Source of the DNA: Amphirosellinia nigrospora
Taxonomy: Eukaryota > Ascomycota > Sordariomycetes > Xylariales > Xylariaceae
Assembly: GCA_004123355.1 (NCBI GenBank)
Contig: SCHM01000002.1
Location: 1,612,001-1,676,000, forward strand
Length of the DNA: 64,000 bases
Direction: 5' to 3'
The notes below the pieces were generated by a model that was given only the letters and a program-made list of their open reading frames with translations, did no database searches and was not told the DNA's origin. The translations under genes and the position numbers were made by a program. Positions 11,510 to 24,400 of this stretch are shown piece by piece; position 1 is the stretch's first letter; each line of letters opens with the position of its first letter.

Positions 11510-12288
11510 TTGACTGCTTCTCTTCTTTGGGATGGAGGAGTGGTTCGAAGGCTCAATTATTTGTGGATGATTATAGATGATGATGATGATGGCGGCGCCA
11601 ATATCACATGTTGCTTGGTGTTGCTATTGTACATTGGAGAAAGAAGTTTTGGCGTTTGGGGATGGATGGGGTCTTAACATCAATTAGCTTAGTCATGACT
11701 CTAGGCCCAGATGGGCCATGTGAGGTAGTATTTTCTCCCCAATTAAACCCCATGCCGATTCCCACGTGGTGGATTAAATGTCACGGATGATATTAAACAT
11801 TGCGTAGGATATATATATCTTTTCAAAATGTTGATTTATGGTCAACAAATTTCATGAGGGCTGAGACATTATATCCTACCGTTGCTATCTGGTAGGAATA
11901 ACATTGATCATCTCCTGTAACTTCAAGTCGTTTTAAACTATGTATCCATTGTAGCTAGCTAATTTGTGTCTTTTTAAGAGAATTCTTTACTTTTAAGAGA
12001 CTTCCTAAGTACTGTACGCTCTACTTTTTAGTAGTTATCGGAAGACCTTTTAAATCATTGGCTGGGTAGATTTAATGACATGACGTCAGTGGAACCTCTA
12101 GACGCGTCGAGTCGCGACCAGGGAATACCCTGGGAATCTTGCCCCTGGGCTGAGATAGCTTTTCGTAAATAAGACAAACCTAAGACAAACATCTCTTAAT
12201 CCCACGATAGTGCAAACCTTGATAGATTCAACTGCAGGTTGACACTTAAATCTCATTTTAAAGTGGACCCCTAGTTACCAGTCACTCT
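11510..12288. other. Divergent spacer
   Basis: This is the shared upstream region of the small membrane protein (leftward) and the acidic nuclear-type protein (rightward). It holds a short GAT repeat near 11577-11592. Nothing else is recognised. Confidence 0.5.
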
Positions 12289-13747
12289 ATGCCTCCAAAG
12301 CGCAAGTCCACGGGCTCCAGCGCCCCAGCAAACAAGAAGGCCAAGGCCGCAGCTTCTGCACCTGCTGCCACAGAAGCGCCGTTCGAGCCGCCGCGCGGGG
12401 AGCGGTGGGCGGCGGTATCTGCGTCTGCGAATATCGAGGGCAGCTACCGGATGGTCTGGAAGAACGAAGAGAGGGCCTACTCTTACGTAACACTATGCCA
12501 GCCACCCTATATCCGTGACGCGGACGACGAAGACGAGGATTCCGAGGGCTCTGACGGAGAGGGTTCCGATGGCGACGAAGATAAAGAGGAAGAGGAAGAC
12601 AACGAATATGATGATGATGATGATGATGATGATAAGACCAAGCGTCTGGGCCCCCGCTGCGGGAAGAAGCGATGCGTGTGCTTCAAGCCCCTCTCCGAGA
12701 ACCCGGAGCATCCGTGGGTCATCAGCTGGGCGGGCTACAGGAAGCTCAACAGCCAGTTCACCCTCACGAACCTGCGGGACCCGGACAACTTTTCCATGTA
12801 CACGTTCAACGACCACGCCGGCTACGGCTCGCTCGAGGTGCTGCAGAATCTGTTCCTCGACTTCGAGGAGGCGGCCGAGGAGAAGCGCGGCGAGTGGCGC
12901 GAGCAGTGGGCCATCTGCGAGTGCGTCGTGCATTGGCTTCTGCACTGGGCTGGGATGCGCTTCAGGGAGTACGTATAATACACCCACTCGCTTCAGCCTT
13001 TGATTATTTTGCCACACCTTGGCTCTCTTCCCAAGTCTCTGGTGTTGCTCGAGGATCGTTTTGTTGGGTGTGCTAATACAAAAGTAGGATCGACGACGGC
13101 GACCGGGTGTGGGAAAGCACCAAGCTCGTCGGCCGCATGTTCCTGTCCATGCTCGCGCAGCTCGACGACCTAGGTCTCGTCGGGGATGCGACGGCCGTGA
13201 AGAGTCTGGGGTGCACCATGGCTATGTACATGGTCCTGTTGTCTGAGATAGAGAACATACCCTAGACGACGAGGAGGACGAATCTCCTGAGGACGCGATC
13301 TTGTCGTACGCCAACAAGCGCGGCGTCACGCTCCGCGGGCCCGACGACATTGAAGAGGTAATCGCCCAGGCTGACGGCAACGTCGAACTACCGGCCCAGA
13401 ACGCAAAGGACCCCTGGGGTTGGAAAGCCGCGCTTGCGCAGTATAAGAAGAGCGGAGGTGGGACGATCGGTGGCGATGATTATGATATCACGACGTGGGC
13501 GTCTGCGAAGCGCAAGGAAGCTTCTTTCGACAAAAAAGATCCTCTAAGCAAGAAAGATCGTGAGTAATCCTCGGAACCATTTTCTACTTTGGCATTTTTC
13601 AGAGCATGAAATCTCCACTTCAGGATAGGTGTAGTACCTAAAAACTTCTGAACCCCTTACAAATCACACTCTAAATGAAGACAACTAACTCCGGGTACTA
13701 CAGTGGATGCGATCAAGAAGGGCATGGTCATGCAGATGGGCGGTTAG
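12289..13747 (+). CDS. Hypothetical acidic, nuclear-type protein with conserved C-terminal domain
   Basis: The exons read best as 12289-12968, 13088-13559 and 13704-13747, with donors GTACGT and GTGAGT and acceptors TAG and CAG, giving about 398 residues. The N-terminus MPPKRKSTGSS...NKKAK looks like a bipartite nuclear localisation signal. Residues of roughly 75-120 form a Glu/Asp tract that includes eight Asp in a row coded by a GAT repeat. A basic Cys cluster RCGKKRCVCF follows, then a folded region (HPWVISWAGYRKLNSQ, NFSMYTFNDHAGYGSLEVL, AICECVVHWLLHWAGMRF). The C-terminus is lysine-rich and ends GMVMQMGG. One base appears to be missing in a C run near 13261, where the frame shifts between EIENIP and DDEEDESPED. 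I do not recognise the family. An acidic linker with an NLS suggests a chromatin or ribosome-assembly role, but that is inference only. Confidence 0.75.
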
Positions 13748-14046
13748 GGGCGTGGGTTATATAGAATGGACAAAGAACAAAAAGTGTAGGAATACGTGTA
13801 TTATACAAGATGGGTTAGCCGCTCAGGGTTTAAAAGGATTCTATTGGCCAACTCGAACTACGGATTAGAATGTCAACATAAAGGAACAAAGGGAACAAAA
13901 GGGCAACCTCGCTAGTAAATTTGGATACTAGGTAGTCATATATTTTATAATATCATGTATAGACAGGCAAATATGCAATATGGAAAGCTGTCAGGAGTTA
14001 TGAATAATTTAAATATTATTAGTATAGCTGGGTGTCATACTAGGGT

Positions 14047-15147
14047 CTATGATCGCAACAAGGTGCACACGCCCATGACAAAGACACAGAAGAGCGCATC
14101 ATTGCGTACGGTGGTGAAGATCTGAGCATATCGGAGTGCGTGGCGTGAGTAGCCCCTGAAGGGTCTGGTAGCATACCCGAGATAGTCCACGTCCAACCTG
14201 TTGGAGTGAAGCCGGCGCTCCGTTCCATCATGAACCGCGACGTCAATAGCACCGTCTCGACACTCGTGAACACGTAAAAGAACCACGCGCGCGCCTGATC
14301 GAGGTTTTGAGCACCGAGCAAGCCAGTGCTCTGTAGGTCATCCGCGTCCCGCTCCACCTTGGTCCCGGTAAATGTTGTCGACAGCGCCACATAGATGCCT
14401 AGTCCTAGCGCGAATATGGCGTGAAGGATACGCCAAAGATTCGCAGTCTTGTTCTGCTCGACGTGTTGGCCCTGCTGGCCCTGCTGCATAGGATTTGGTC
14501 CTCCTCCGCCCGCTGCACCCAAGAGCCCTCCAACCCGGCGCCGGCAAATGGATTGCTGCCGCCAGCCCCGCCGGGCATACCACCAGCCATCATCTGCTGG
14601 AGCATCTGCATCATCGGGTCTTGATTCATCCCTCCATGCCCGTCATGCCATTTATTCCTTCCATTCCGGGCGTTGGTGGGGCACCGGACCCGGCGGGTGA
14701 GGGGCGGTCGAAACTTAGCATCATCTGGCGGATCTGTGCTTCGGATAAGTTCGAGGGGTCATTTTGCGGCGGGCGGGCCGTTGTTTGAGGGCGTAGTAAT
14801 GCTGAGAAATATCGACCTCTTCGGGTCGGCATGGTTGTTTGAAGAAGCAGCAGCGGGAGTCGGGGTGGCAGCAGGCTTCGAAGGTGTAGTAGGTTCGGTG
14901 CTTGTCGGTGTTGGACCGGGAGACTCTACTGATTGTGCTGTGGTTAGACACAATATGTGCCGTGTTATATGAATGAAACGGACATATACCGACCTTTCGG
15001 GACGCCACCACCTATTCCTGTGATCCTATCTAGCCTCGAAGCTCCGCCGGCCTTGATCTTGGCTTCTCGGCGTTGTTTGCGCAGACGAACCTGCTCGGCC
15101 GCGCGAGCTGCGGCGGCGTCTTCGGACGAGGACACGCCTTCAGTCAT
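14047..15147 (-). CDS. GET2: GET complex subunit GET2 (tail-anchored protein insertion receptor)
   Basis: Get2 sits in the ER membrane with Get1 and captures the Get3 ATPase carrying tail-anchored proteins. The N-terminus reads MTEGVSSSEDAAAARAAEQ and then RKQRREAKIKAGGASRLDRI, the charged arm that contacts Get3. Exon 1 is 15147-14994 and exon 2 runs 14937-14047, on donor GTCGGT and acceptor CAG. After a Pro/Thr/Ala-rich linker come DLSEAQIRQMML-type and Met/Gly-rich stretches, then three membrane spans (LWRILHAIFALGLGIYVAL; WFFYVFTSVETVLL; ALFCVFVMGVCTLL) in the family order. Five single missing bases are needed, near 14160, 14525, 14632, 14790 and 14820, nearly all in C or G runs. With them the length is about 349 residues and the frame sum is exact. 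The gene is divergent from GEP3 across 391 bases. Identification is firm; exon details are moderately firm. Confidence 0.85.
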
Positions 15148-15538
15148 GGCTTCTTAGGTGGACGATAGATGGCAGATGGAAAGGTTGCGGTAGACTGTGA
15201 ATTACTTAGGGCTGGAGTGTAAATGGTAGTGATCAAAGCCCACGTGTGACAACACACCATTAGATGTGGGATATACTTAGGATATAGTGGGAGGGCCTGC
15301 CCCGCAGTGAAAGCAGGGGTCTCCGATGCGCTAAAGTGCCTTACAATTACAGGGGTCGTTTGCTTAATTAAAAAAATAACGTCACAGCGTTGCGCCGTTG
15401 CGCCGTTGCGCGCTTGGCCCCGAAAAAAAAAAAAAAGGAATGCCTCAGGTAGATTAACCTAACCTCTTAGCCAGTGTTTATTCTTTAGTTCAATTGCTTC
15501 ATGAGCAAGAATATCGCATTCTCGTTTAAAAAAAAACG
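15148..15538. promoter_or_regulatory. Divergent promoter region GET2/GEP3
   Basis: This 391-base spacer must drive both genes. It contains a GTTGCGCC-type direct repeat near 15392-15415, an A run of 14 near 15424, and an AACGTCAC (CRE-like half site) near 15379. No experimental element is known to me here. Confidence 0.45.
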
Positions 15539-17713
15539 ATGCACCGGGCCCTAACTTCGAAATGGCTCAATAATGCCCTTAATTTGGCCGAGAGACCTGC
15601 GAGACTAGAACTGCCTGTCTTTCTCTGTCCTACCGTTCGAACAACGAATTCCTATACCCCCAGATCGAGTGCCCAGGTTTCTTCACGAACCCGGGATGTG
15701 CCATGGACAGCAACATCAAACCGATGTTTGCACATGCAAGCTGACGCTTCAACAACTATCACTCCTACATTGGATCCTCCAGCTGTTTTGTCAGTTCCCA
15801 AAAGACCCTCCCCAGGCAATGCCGAGGATGCGGCGCTCTGTCGCAAACTTCTCATCCCAACCAACCCGGTTACTTTGACTTGAGTCGTAAAGCCGTACAG
15901 AAGTATCTCAGCGCTGACGGTCCATCCCGCCGCTCCCGAGCCGAAGATAAGATCTTCGAAGATGCGCTGAGGCAACTCGACTCAAAAGAACTGGAGGCGC
16001 AAGGCGTTGATGTGCGAGCGCTGGCCCTCAGTCTCCCGCCTGCCGAGACTCAGTCTCAGGCCGCGCCCAAGAAGCCATTATGTGATAGGTGTCACTATCT
16101 AATTCATAATCACACTGGAGAGTCCATCTACCACCCTAGTCTCGACTCCATCCGCGATACGCTGCTCGAATCGCCATACAAATACAATCACGTCTACCAT
16201 GTGCTTGACGCCGCCGATTTTCCCATGTCTTTACTGCCTAAAATCACACAAGTGCTCGATGATATGCCGCTACGCTCGAGAAATCGTCGGTCAAGAGCAG
16301 GGCGGTTCTATCATGGTCAAAAGACCGAGATAAGCTTCGTCGTAACTAGAGCCGACCTACTAGCACCGACAAAACCCCAAGTAGATACGCTTTTCCCGTA
16401 TCTACGCGAAGTGCTACGAGATGCGCTAGGACGCTCGGGGAAGGCCGTCCGACTAGGGAACCTGAGAGCGGTCAGTGCCAATAGGGGTTGGTGGACCAAA
16501 GAGCTAAAAGAAGACATCTGGAAACGAGGTGGAGGTGGCTGGATGCTGGGTAAAGCTAACGTGGGAAAAAGCCAACTCTTCGAGGCCGTATTTCCCAAAG
16601 GACGGATGGACTGGGACCCCTCTAAGCATCAAATTACGGTCGACATGGAAGCAAAAGTTAAGCAAGATTTGGCTTTGCCAGTCAAAGAGGAGGGCACGTA
16701 TGATGACGCCGACGCAGCCCAAGATGATTTCTTGGACGAATATTCGCTGTTGCCGCCAGCACTTAAGGAGACTCAGTTTCCGGAGATGCCTATCGTCTCG
16801 GATCTGCCAGGGACGACGGCATCGCCCATCCGTGTCCCATTCGGCAACGGCCGGGTGAGTTGATTGACCTACCCGGCCTAGAGAGAACCGGCTTGGAACA
16901 CCATGTTCAAAAAGAGCATCGTCTATCCCTGCTAATGCAGTCTCGCATTGTGCCGGAGCAAATGACACTGAGACCGGGCCAATCCTTGCTTCTCGGAGGG
17001 TTCATTCGGATCACCCCACGTGAGCCGGCTATCGTCATGTTAACATATGCGTTTACGCCAATTAAGCCCCATGTATGTAGGACTGATAAGGCCATCGGTA
17101 TTCAAAATCAGACAGGCGAGGTCAATGTCGAGATATTGCCTTGCCGGATGCTGGAAATAAGACCGAGCTTGCAGGCTCGTTTAAACTCAAATGGGATGTA
17201 ACAAAACAGCGCACGGGGCCATTAACAAGGAAGAGTGCAGTCGGCCTGGACACCGACCGCCTCCCATATAGGGTTCTATCGACCGACATTCTGATTGAGG
17301 GGGTCGGATGGGTCGAAATAGTTGCCCAGGTCCGCACGAAGGACTTATTTACGCCTCGACCCTCGTTTGAAAAGGCAGAAACAGAGAGTAGCACAGATAT
17401 GGAGAGTGCGTTATCACACATGGAGCGACTTGAGGCAGCTGCAGGAGGCCCGAGCAAGAAAATGCAACCATCCCCCCAACCTGCAGAACAGAAGTCAGAG
17501 GACGAGCCAAACTGGCCGATTGTGGATGTGTATAGTCCGGAAGGGAAGTTCATTTCTTGCCGCAAACCGATGAATGGCTGGATGTTGAACAAGCCGAGAG
17601 TCACAGCTGCCTCGCGCAAGTCAAGGCCGAAGAAGAGCATGAAAGGCGCAAAGAAGCTTGAGAAGAGCCTCAGACGTGTGAGAGAGAATGCGAGTGCAAT
17701 GGCAACATCCTAA
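15539..17713 (+). CDS. GEP3: Genetic interactor of prohibitins 3, mitochondrial circularly permuted GTPase
   Basis: Gep3 is a mitochondrial GTPase of the YqeH-like, circularly permuted type, linked to mitochondrial small-subunit ribosome assembly. The start MHRALTSKWLNNALNLAERPAR is basic and suits mitochondrial import. A Cys-rich element follows (QCRGCGALSQ ... LCDRCHYLIHNH), likely binding zinc. GTPase motifs come in permuted order: G4-like VVTRADLL, then G1 GKANVGKS, then G2 LPGTTASP, then G3 DLPG. The C-terminal half carries GQSLLLGGFIRI and the conserved end VDVYSPEGKFISCRKPMNGWMLNKP. Three single missing bases are needed: about 15806 (C run), 16857 (G run) and near 17130. With these the product is about 725 residues, normal for filamentous fungi. 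No intron is needed. Upstream is the shared promoter with GET2. Confidence 0.88.
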
Positions 17714-18822
17714 CTGACGAAGAGTTGCTTCGAGGAGCAGTTGGTGGAATCCTAATCTCGACGTGTATATCACTGTATTAAAGGCATATATACCCCAGAT
17801 TTAAATAAATAGTACAAGCCGACGACTACCCTACTCAAGTTGATGACTACCATCTACCTAGGTACCTCTCTACATGTATACATTAGGTAGGTACCTAGAT
17901 CTCCTGGCAGCCATTCTAGTTTTAGTGACCCGCCTAAGAATTAGTAATCGGAGTGACAGCAAGCTCGAAGGACCTGGTAGCTAGTCCGGCTAGATCCGAC
18001 CAAAGGAAGCCAACGATCGATCACCTGATAAGATACAATAATAAAGAGAGGGGCAAATTAAATAAATGTAACCCTTTGAATTGATTATAAGGAAGAAGTT
18101 TGAGATATGCCGCCTCCTGAGTTGGTCTGCTTCTCCTGTCGACATCCGTTCTTATGTATTGACATTGCAAGCTCTATTACGTCATTTGGTACCCTGAAGG
18201 TTTGAAGGCACATTCATACCAATTTATACCATTCACCCACCAATGGTCGAACACGCGACTTTGTTCCAGAACCAATAAACTAAGGAAGGGAGGGGCATTC
18301 CGCAAAACAACTACCTAACCTCTAACCTCGAAGTGACAAACATTGCCCCTCATTCGCAATCGTCGCCGAAGGTCGATTACTTACACTCTGCTTCGGCATT
18401 GCGAGACCGCTCGGAATATGAATTAGGTATGGAGAGGTGTTTGATGTCTGCATAGCACTCGTCTGGTGCAATTCAGGAGGGAAGTAAGCAAGTACCGTTG
18501 CCGAACCCTGTCCCTCGTCGGCGCTCCCAGGCCACAGTACCCGGCATCGTATTACCAGAAGCGACAAGGCGTGGACGGACATTTGAACCGTAGACCGACG
18601 ACAGGAGCACAATACATTCACAAACTGAACCTTGCGATCTCTCTAGCCAATATTGCAACAAAACGACATTAGGCTGTTTGTTGTAGGTTGGTGCCAATTG
18701 AGCTAATAAGAGGTACCTCCTACCACTCCCGCTTGATTCCTCCGCCAAGCAAGTCCAACCGAGAACGGCATAACGAAAACAAATAAACATAACCACCAAA
18801 CAGCCACCAAGAGATCATCACG
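17714..18822. other. Spacer between GEP3 and YPI1
   Basis: No supported gene is present. It holds copies of the TAGGTAGGTACCTA-like motif near 17855-17900. The right end is the YPI1 promoter and leader, which is A-rich just before the start. Confidence 0.5.
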
Positions 18823-19457
18823 ATGTCGACGAATCCGGAAGCACCGAGACAGCGGCAGCAAGCCCCAGGCACCGGCTCCCGCACCCAGGCCCACCGCCAC
18901 GCCGAGGCATCGTCGGGTTCCGCGACACGGACGGAGTCAACAGCGCGCGCGCCGTCGCCGCCCAGAATCCTGCGTCTCAGAGGCGCCCACCCGCCCTCGG
19001 CGAACCGCGTGCAATGGGCCGAGGACGTCGTCGACAACGAGGGGCTGGGCCGCAAGAAATCCAAAGGTAAATCACTCGTCATGGCTATGCTACTCTACTC
19101 TACTAATCGACACCAGTTTGCTGCATCTACAGTGCGCCCAAAGCCGTGGGCGAGTCCTCGGACGAATCATCGTCAGACTCGTCCTCGTCTTCGGATTCCG
19201 ACTCGGACCCCGACTCGGACGACAAAGGGTCGTATGACGCACGCGAGCGGGCCATCGCGCAGCGCAAGGCGAGGGAACGCCGGCAGCACAGCCACGACCC
19301 GGATTGCGATCACGGACACGAACACGATGTCAAGCGTAAACCTACCCGTCGGCCGAGTCCCAATGCGTACGAGAAGCAACCGCGACGGAAACCGCGGACA
19401 GATGGTGGGGGTGGTGGTCCGTCAAACTCGGGTCCGGGGTCGAGGATTGGTGCATAG
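18823..19457 (+). CDS. YPI1: Type 1 phosphatase regulator YPI1 (inhibitor-3 family)
   Basis: Ypi1/PPP1R11 binds and controls the PP1 catalytic subunit (Glc7-type), mostly in the nucleus. Exons are 18823-19066 and 19117-19457, joined over a 50-base intron with donor GGTAAA, a CTAAT branch site and a CAG acceptor. The joint restores the family signature GRKKSKVCCIYSAPKAVGESS. Before it lies the PP1-docking motif RVQW (KVxF type) followed by AEDVVDNEGLG. After it come a long Ser/Asp run, a His/Asp/Cys metal-like patch (HDPDCDHGHEHD), and a basic tail. The product is about 194 residues. The N-terminal 50 residues are disordered and rich in Gln, Ala and Arg. Reading straight through the intron gives a false longer frame to 19467. 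No frame errors are seen here, unlike in neighbours. Confidence 0.93.
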
Positions 19458-21481
19458 CGTTCGTTGAATTACACGGATTTGCACCAAGGTTGAAGTAGGA
19501 GGTGCTAATACTCACGACAATTCCGCCGTAGATGAGTCACGAATAGATCGCGTTGCTATTTGCATTATACCAGACGGGCACTTTCACTACATTCTAGCGG
19601 GTAGGATAAGTCCCGTGTTCGCCACATAAAAAGGAACCCGCACCTATATTCCAAGGCATAGGAGGTTATTCCGGTCCTGGGGTCTTTGATGGATACCGAT
19701 CCGTCGTGTTGAACCCCCTATTTACGACCGCCAGCACTATACCGAAGGTGCGCCGATTGCTAGCGAAGAGTGGGAAAGGGGGTGCGTGGATAGGGTGGTC
19801 AGATCACTTGTTTCCAATGTAGCATATTAGAACTTCATCACCTGATACTACGCAACATAACGTTATAGAGAGCAAATAGAGCATGTCACATTATTGGAGT
19901 GTCCAGACCCTGTGGGCGACAACACTCGTGAGGGATAAAGCTCAGACAACCCCTGTGCTGAAACGAATCCTCCGATACATAGTACCCCGCGATAGATGCA
20001 ATAAATGCCCCCTTCACAACCTTAGTAGGTACCTACCTAAATAGCAGTTGAATGGATAGAAATGAAAAAAGGGAACGGGGAAGTGGAAAGATGACACGAG
20101 CAACAAATTAAAATTCCGGCCGGATCATACTACTACGTCCTTCACATCCAATTCCAATCCAAGCACATGTAACTACTAAAATATCAATATAGGTAACGTA
20201 TATGGTGGTTTCTTTGTTTCTGTTTCACGTATACCTCAGTAGGGAGTATAAAATCCAGTCCACCATTAGATGATAGAGACAGTCCCTCGATACGGACGTA
20301 GGAACTAGTTACTTAGTTAGTTCAAGCGTTACCATATAGAGCGCGAGGTGAAACTCTAGGAACGTTTGCTTCACTTGAAACCAGCTTATTTTACTATAGT
20401 CTCCCACGAATCATATTTGGTAACACAGGGTTCTACTCCCGGTCCACGCACCTGGGGTTCGAAATGATTCCAATGTTCGGCAAGATATCCTCGTACCATG
20501 TTGTGTGATGAAGCATGTTCGGTATATCTGGCCGAGTCTTGTGATACGCGACGAGTGTGGTTTTTCGTCGAACCCAGATAAATTGCGAACTCGTGGTGTA
20601 AGACTTCGGTCAGAGGCGAGCTCCAAAATGCTAACTCATACACTACTACAGACTGAGCCATCGGTTCCTGTGATCTTGCACCAATTCAAATCAAATCAAC
20701 ATTTGCTTTCTTGTTGTTTTCGGTAGCTCGACTACAAAGGCGTGAATAAGGAAGGCACCAATTAAAATTAAGTCAAATTTCTCCGACAGATGGCGCTCGC
20801 ATGTTGCGTAAGAGCCATGCTAAATATGCCATGTAATGCCATGCGATGCAGATGCCTCGTTGTACCATGTAGTCAGTACCTTCGCCGTTGTGCCGTACCA
20901 TGTCATGCCAAGATCTACTACACATTTTACCTCTTTACATATTCAAACTGCCTGACCTCGTCTGCTCTTTTTTAATCCCCGTATCCATCTCCCTCCCTAT
21001 AGGCGGCAGCACAGTCCCTTGAACCATCTTTTGATCGTCCTGCCGTGTTTCCGCCTGGTGGTGATGGCACTTGGCCGAGATCAAATTTCTAAGCTCCCGG
21101 CTATCCCTAGCCTGTGCACATTGAATATCGTGTCGTATCGTGCGACGGTGCAAAGTAGCAGTAACCATGTAGGTTTGGTACCTACGCCAGCTTGACTTCA
21201 GTAGTTTTTAGATTGGAGCCATCGATGTGCTATTTTGTAGCTTTCCTCCAACGAATTCTGGAGCTGGGTCACATCATACACCGTCGGCCTTCTTAGCGAC
21301 TCCTATTGAAACTAGGAAAATGACCAGACATATTCTATTTCGCACATAGTAGTGCCGATGTCGCCCACTTCACTCTGGGTTTGGCGTTCCCTTTTCTGCT
21401 GAATTTAACGTCATGACTCTCTTTAGTGGGAACAGGCAGAGAAAAGCATTGGTATTCCCATCATGCTTGGAACCTGCTTTC
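19458..21481. other. 2-kb convergent spacer
   Basis: This lies between the 3' ends of YPI1 and the DENN gene. Short frames of up to 91 codons here (for example 20386-20661, minus strand) have no family resemblance. There is a TAGGTACCTACCTA motif near 20024 and a patch of ATGCCATG-like words at 20815-20910. No tRNA could be folded convincingly. Confidence 0.5.
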
Positions 21482-24400
21482 TCAGCACTCCCTCTTACGC
21501 TGCTCGGGTCGCGGGACACCTTGTATAGCGCGAGGCTCTTTCATCAAGGCAGGGTCAACCTAGTGGGATTCTTGTTACCACCGTCCGATATTCTCCTGGA
21601 AACTTCGCATTAGGCATGGGTACAGAAGCAGTGCGCCAGAGGTGATCCGAAGTGTCAGTAAGGTAGGATGGTAACTTGGCAGGCTTGGAAGGTAAGTTCC
21701 TTGAAGCACCGTGAGATGCTCGGATAGTAGAAAGGCGAGAGGCCCAGAAGGCGAGACCAGGTTTGCCACGAGCCTTCTTAGCCAAAATGATCTCGTCAAA
21801 GAGACGGATTGTCGGTTAGTCGGTGGCTGCATCTCTCGCGAGTGGATAAATTCATTGAAAACTACAAACATATTAGTACCGAAAGGAGCGAGGATAAAAG
21901 ACAATCACTTACCCTGGGTTTCTTTCATCATCCCGCGTACTCTTGCTGATCATAGGGCAAGCTCCTGATGAATCAAACATTTATCGAAAGCATATAACTG
22001 GCCGTTGTTCTTCTGTTCTTTGATGGCCTGCCAGATGCTTTCGGGTAAGTGTAGAGTAGACTTGCTTGGCAACGAGTGAAAGCAGCTCGTACTTTGTCAG
22101 GGTTAAAAGCTACTGGACAAACCAGGCTCACACAGCCAAGCAGCGACCATGTGAAATAGCCCCACATCCCGAGCATTGTGTAGTATCCATCTCCTTCAGA
22201 GCGTTCGTTACATTAGGTACATGTGGCACCACTGTCATTCGTGAAGTTAAAACAATGTCCCTCAACCCATACAGTCGTTTCGGTGTCATGCACCGGCTGT
22301 ACAAGCATGTTTGGCATGATGGTGGATGCAGCGAGAGTGGATTGGGCATAGGTTGATGGAGCATAGCCACCAAATCCACCGTATGATGACTGAGAATCGA
22401 TGGAGATGGCAGAAATAGACAAGTTAGCCTGGTGTCCGTCAGAAAAGGACCATGGGGCCGATGGTAAGGTGGTTGCCCGAAGGAGGAACTACGACGGCCC
22501 TTCTCGTCAAATGACCCGATCTCTTTTCACGCAATGTTGCCGAGAGTGCAAACCCGGAATCGCTCTTAGATATTGGCGTTGAAGGCATAGGCGGAAAGTT
22601 GACCGAAACAGGGGAGACGGAAGACGGAGGGCTAGTTTTGTTCGATTTACTGGTGGCTGGACGATCCGCGGCTCCTGGCTTCGCGCTAGCAAAAGCATTA
22701 AAAATAGGCACCCTCAGCGATTCTATCGGCTCAGGGTCACCAAATGATGATGAATTCTGAGCAACCCACTTCGCGAAAGAACTGGGTTGCGCCTCTCATG
22801 GAATAGCGCGCCGTTTTCGGCAGAGAAGGCGTCATAAGGGAAGATTCAATGGCATATGGTGGCGGTCCGGAGGTGACACCATACCGAATAGCATGTGGCG
22901 CAGCAAGCTGAAGCAAGGACATGAGTTTGCGTCGAATTTGTTTGGGAAGTCGAACTGGTTGAGAGGTCGAGTCAATGGTGTCTTTATCGAGATCAACAAG
23001 AACGTAATCATCGTCCGGTAGTTCTATGTCGTCGTAACGCCGCTCGATGCCCACAATGTAGGGGCACGGAGCATCCAGAGCTGATAATAACCGAGCAGGG
23101 AGGATTGGGATGAAGATGCTGGCCCATGTGAGGGGGTACAAGAGATTGGCCAAAGCATGAGACGCTAAATGGAGCATAGAGGTGTGGGAAGAGAGGAGTA
23201 TTATTCGCGATTCGGACATTGCGTACTCGAAGAGAGTCACTATGTTTTCGAGGGACAAAGACCTAAAAGCGCATACAGATCCGTATTACGGGAACCGGGA
23301 AGCTCGTTGACCGCCTCAGCCCGAGCGTAGAGCCTGAGCTCTCGAACACCAATCTCGACTTGTGTTTTAGAACTGAGAGGACTAAACGCCTCAGTACACA
23401 AGTTGACAACGTAACGTTCCAAGGGCTGCCATCGCCCTACTCTCGGAGATGTCGCAGGGACTCGTAAGATACCGCCGTCGGTCATGGGCACGATAACAGC
23501 TCGGAGCCAGTCTTTCCAGAACCCTACTCTGGTAGCATCGCGTCCAGAATGCCAAACGCACGAGGGGTCCACAACCCACTTTCTCCAGCCGTTAGCCCAT
23601 CGATCTTGATGCAGCACCATGCCTAAGGGCCGAAGCATCTCTGCCATCAGGCTGATTTTCTCTTCAACAGCACTGATTTGTTCATCAAGTGTCTCACGAG
23701 CCGACGACCCAGAGGGTACGGTTGGTAGCTTAGCGAGGAGTTGCGACAGATGTGCACGTTCAGCAGCGAGTCTCGCCCCCAGACTGCCAGCAAGTTCTCG
23801 TTCTTCCTCGCTCATGTGACTTTGCCCCACAGTTCACATCTTTTCTCAATCTCCTCTGCTACGTCCATCGTAAGCGCCATCCATATAATGACAGTCAGTC
23901 CATATATCTTGGAATTGTCGTCCGACGTCATTGTAAAGCCATGCCAGGTGGATCTCGGTCGCTCATCGGATGAGACTATTTGGATGTCATTGGGGAAGGC
24001 GAACATTGGCACGTAATCTGGGAATCTTCCTCTCCTTCCGGTCTTCTTTGGCATCGCGAGGTGGATATCTATCCAGTAATTCGGTTCAAATCGCCGCTTG
24101 AGGGGGTGCATATCGGGGTCGAGGTTAAGAGGCTTAGGGGGGAATGACTGAATTGTAATTACTGAGTCGTTTCGTTGTCCGAATCGAGGCTAGTTGTAGA
24201 TGTCAGTATAAATTCCGGATTGTTTCTTGTAGACATGGTTAAGGACTTCTGCAGGGAGTCCTGCGACGTGATCCTCAAATGGTTCCGTACCGGGTCTAGG
24301 AGTAGTTGGTTGCTTCCTTGCACTGTTCATATCCCTAAAGCTGATTTTCGCCGGATGCTCCCTCGAATACTACCACTAAGGCCTTTCAGGGGGCTCAGTC

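Noticed and set aside
12515-13003. 162-codon Arg/Ser-rich plus-strand frame
   Set aside because: It is a shifted reading of the GC-rich exon at 12289-12968; its composition is an artefact.
12493-13017. 174-codon minus-strand frame opposite the acidic protein gene, with an isoleucine run
   Set aside because: The Ile run is the antisense of the GAT repeat. The plus strand has the NLS, splice sites and coding bias.
18823-19467. Unspliced 214-codon reading of YPI1
   Set aside because: Only splicing at 19067-19116 restores the conserved CCIY signature and the acidic tail.
20386-20661. 91-codon minus-strand frame and a possible tRNA near 20455 (GGTTCGAAA)
   Set aside because: No family resemblance for the frame. 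No acceptor, D or anticodon stems could be paired around the GGTTCGAAA.
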